A stretch of DNA of 64,000 nucleotides from Mycobacterium haemophilum DSM 44634. Its GTDB lineage: Bacteria; Actinomycetota; Actinomycetes; Mycobacteriales; Mycobacteriaceae. How positions within the stretch are numbered: the stretch's first letter is position 1; every line of letters starts with the position of its first letter. Shown here in pieces: positions 63,018-64,000 of the stretch. The notes below the pieces were generated by a model. The model worked only from the letters and a program-made list of their open reading frames with translations, was not told the origin of the DNA and did not search any database. The translations under genes were made by a program, and so were the position numbers. The DNA lies in the NCBI RefSeq assembly GCF_000340435.2, contig NZ_CP011883.2:2960687-3024686 (forward strand). The letters are read 5' to 3'.

Positions 63018-63958
63018 GCGCGGCACTTCTCCGCCGTCCGCGGGTGATGCCCGCACCTGCGGGCCGTCACAAACCTCGGCCGACCGGCCAGATCGTGGTG
63101 GGCTAGGACGTCGTCGAAAAGTCCTGTTCGGCAGACCAATTCAAACGTTGGCACCGATGTGCTGTCATCATGCTCGACGGCGAACAAGCCACCGGGGCGC
63201 AGCCAACGCCCAGCGAGACCGACAATGTCAGCCGTCAGCGCCATTCCGTCCGGCCCACCAAACACCGCGTGACGCGGATCATATTGGGTCACTTCAGGTT
63301 CCAGAATGCACAGCGAGACGGGGTCATCGGGAACGTAGGGCGGGTTGGCCACGAAGAGGTCGACGCGTCCGTCAAGTTCGGGAAGCAGGCCCGGGGTGGT
63401 GACATCGGCGCGCACGAGTTCTACCGCGGTGCCCACAGCGTTGCGGCGTGCGTAGTCCAGGGCAGCATCGGAGTCGTCGATGCCAATCACTCGTGCCGCG
63501 GGCCGGTGCTGAGCCAGCGCGACCGCCAACGCACCGGATCCAGTGCATGAATCCACAATCACTGGCCGCGCCGGCAGCCGCTGTGCCATCGCCCACGCCA
63601 ATATGGCCTCGGTCTCTGGGCGCGGTATGAACACACCCGGGCCGACATGCAGCACTACCGGCCCGAACGACACCGTCCCGATGAGATGCTGCAACGGCAC
63701 CCGCCGCGCCCGCGCGGCAACGGCGTCGCGGTAACGCCCGAAGAACTCGTCGCCGGGCGTGTCAAGCAAGGCCAGCCGACCGCGATCGGTGCCGGCTAGG
63801 TGAGCGGCCAGCTGCTCGGCATCGCAACGCGCGGAACCGATCCCCGCTTCCGCGAGTAGCGTCGCAGCAGAGTCAATCGCACGCCGCAGCTCGGACTGAA
63901 TTATCCGCCTCCTCCTCATTCCTTCGGAGCCGCATCGTCGCGCCGGACGGTCCGTCAT
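63014..63958 (-). CDS. prmC: Release factor glutamine methyltransferase
   Basis: 314 residues. Methylates the Gln of the GGQ motif in PrfA and PrfB. Catalytic NPPY at 205-208; SAM site VDSCTGSGALAVA about 135-147; N-terminal helical domain ends IPRPETEAIL. ATG 63956-63958 overlaps the prfA TGA (ATGA) and is taken as start. Residues about 5-19 come from a MIRU-like insert. ATG 63917-63919 is another in-frame start; AGGAGG inside the insert lies 6 nt before an ATT codon, where a family-length protein would begin. Corresponds to Rv1300. Confidence 0.85.
   Translation of the reverse strand: MTDRPARRCGSEGMRRRRIIQSELRRAIDSAATLLAEAGIGSARCDAEQLAAHLAGTDRGRLALLDTPGDEFFGRYRDAVAARARRVPLQHLIGTVSFGPVVLHVGPGVFIPRPETEAILAWAMAQRLPARPVIVDSCTGSGALAVALAQHRPAARVIGIDDSDAALDYARRNAVGTAVELVRADVTTPGLLPELDGRVDLFVANPPYVPDDPVSLCILEPEVTQYDPRHAVFGGPDGMALTADIVGLAGRWLRPGGLFAVEHDDSTSVPTFELVCRTGLFDDVLAHHDLAGRPRFVTARRCGHHPRTAEKCRA
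63905..63946 (-). repeat. Short MIRU-like insert at the prfA/prmC junction
   Basis: On the minus strand the 42 bp begin CCGGCGCGACGATGCGGCTC and end GAATGAGGAGGAGGCGG. This resembles the left part of the element between cysM and the rhomboid gene (CCGGCGACGATGCAGAGCGA then GCGATGAG). It lies about 10 bp inside the start of prmC and keeps the reading frame, adding residues to PrmC. Confidence 0.6.
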
Positions 63959-64000
63959 GCCTGTTGCAGCCTAGCCTGCTTGTCAGCAGCACTTAACGCG
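63955..64000 (-). CDS. prfA: Peptide chain release factor 1, C-terminal end (partial)
   Basis: The last 14 codons of prfA enter from the window edge, ending A-L-S-A-A-D-K-Q-A-R-L-Q-Q-A and TGA 63955-63957. The ending matches what I recall for mycobacterial PrfA, and prfA-prmC is a standard pair: PrmC modifies PrfA. The stop overlaps the prmC ATG by 4 nt. Confidence 0.8.
   Translation of the reverse strand, partial: ALSAADKQARLQQA

Overview
The window comes from a slow-growing Mycobacterium outside the M. tuberculosis complex. Evidence: high GC with GTG/TTG starts, PE and PPE genes, an AtpFH (b-delta) fusion, MurA with Asp in place of the fosfomycin-target Cys, one rrn operon placed behind murA, no tRNA in the 16S-23S spacer, and the long helix 18 in 16S typical of slow growers. 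The gene order follows M. tuberculosis Rv1299 to Rv1353c read in reverse; comparisons with that genome are from memory, not from a search.

Layout. 1-4.7 kb is an eroded accessory zone: an SDR remnant, an intact TetR regulator, a PE/PPE pair, a CaiB-type remnant joined to a GntR-FCD remnant, fabG2 and tRNA-Leu(UAG). In M. tuberculosis the mbt-2/irtAB mycobactin genes sit between fabG2 and lprD; here only the tRNA does. 4.9-16.8 kb is conserved core: lprD and a DUF3817 protein (plus strand), then rdgB, rph, the Rv1339 phosphodiesterase, murI, rhomboid, the cysM-cysO-mec cysteine module, an S58 peptidase, a DUF2017 protein and clpS (minus), then pncB and dinG (plus). 16.9-25.7 kb is an inserted three-gene island (MFS-cNMP-patatin fusion, DegV protein, zinc ribbon-kinase-ATPase-cyclase fusion) exactly between dinG and glgP. 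25.7-32.7 kb is alpha-glucan metabolism: glgP (minus), glgE and glgB (plus). 32.9-35.4 kb is accessory: a vapBC remnant, a hypothetical protein and an LLM oxidoreductase. 35.4-44.5 kb holds a CnoX-like protein, fadA4, methylmalonyl-CoA epimerase, a small Cys/His protein, nucS, a HAMP cyclase, a secreted flavoprotein and the alkA-ogt repair pair. 44.5-49.9 kb is the rRNA operon (minus), with murA upstream of it. 51.3-64 kb holds a cobalamin adenosyltransferase, a VOC remnant, a DUF2550 protein, the whole ATP synthase operon, wecA, sua5, prmC and the 3' end of prfA.

How the genes work together. The cysM/cysO/mec genes form the protein-thiocarboxylate cysteine pathway. glgE/glgB/glgP handle maltose-1-phosphate-derived glucan. 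nucS, alkA, ogt, dinG and rdgB are genome-maintenance genes. Cyclic-nucleotide functions recur: two class III cyclases, a cAMP-binding-domain lipase/transporter and an Rv1339-type cAMP phosphodiesterase lie within about 33 kb.

Most notable: (i) the patatin/DegV/kinase-cyclase island, a candidate lipid-responsive cyclic-nucleotide signalling unit; (ii) a four-copy 57-bp tandem repeat between atpG and atpD that stays open in frame with AtpD; (iii) MIRU-like elements at the stop/start junctions cysM/rhomboid and prfA/prmC.
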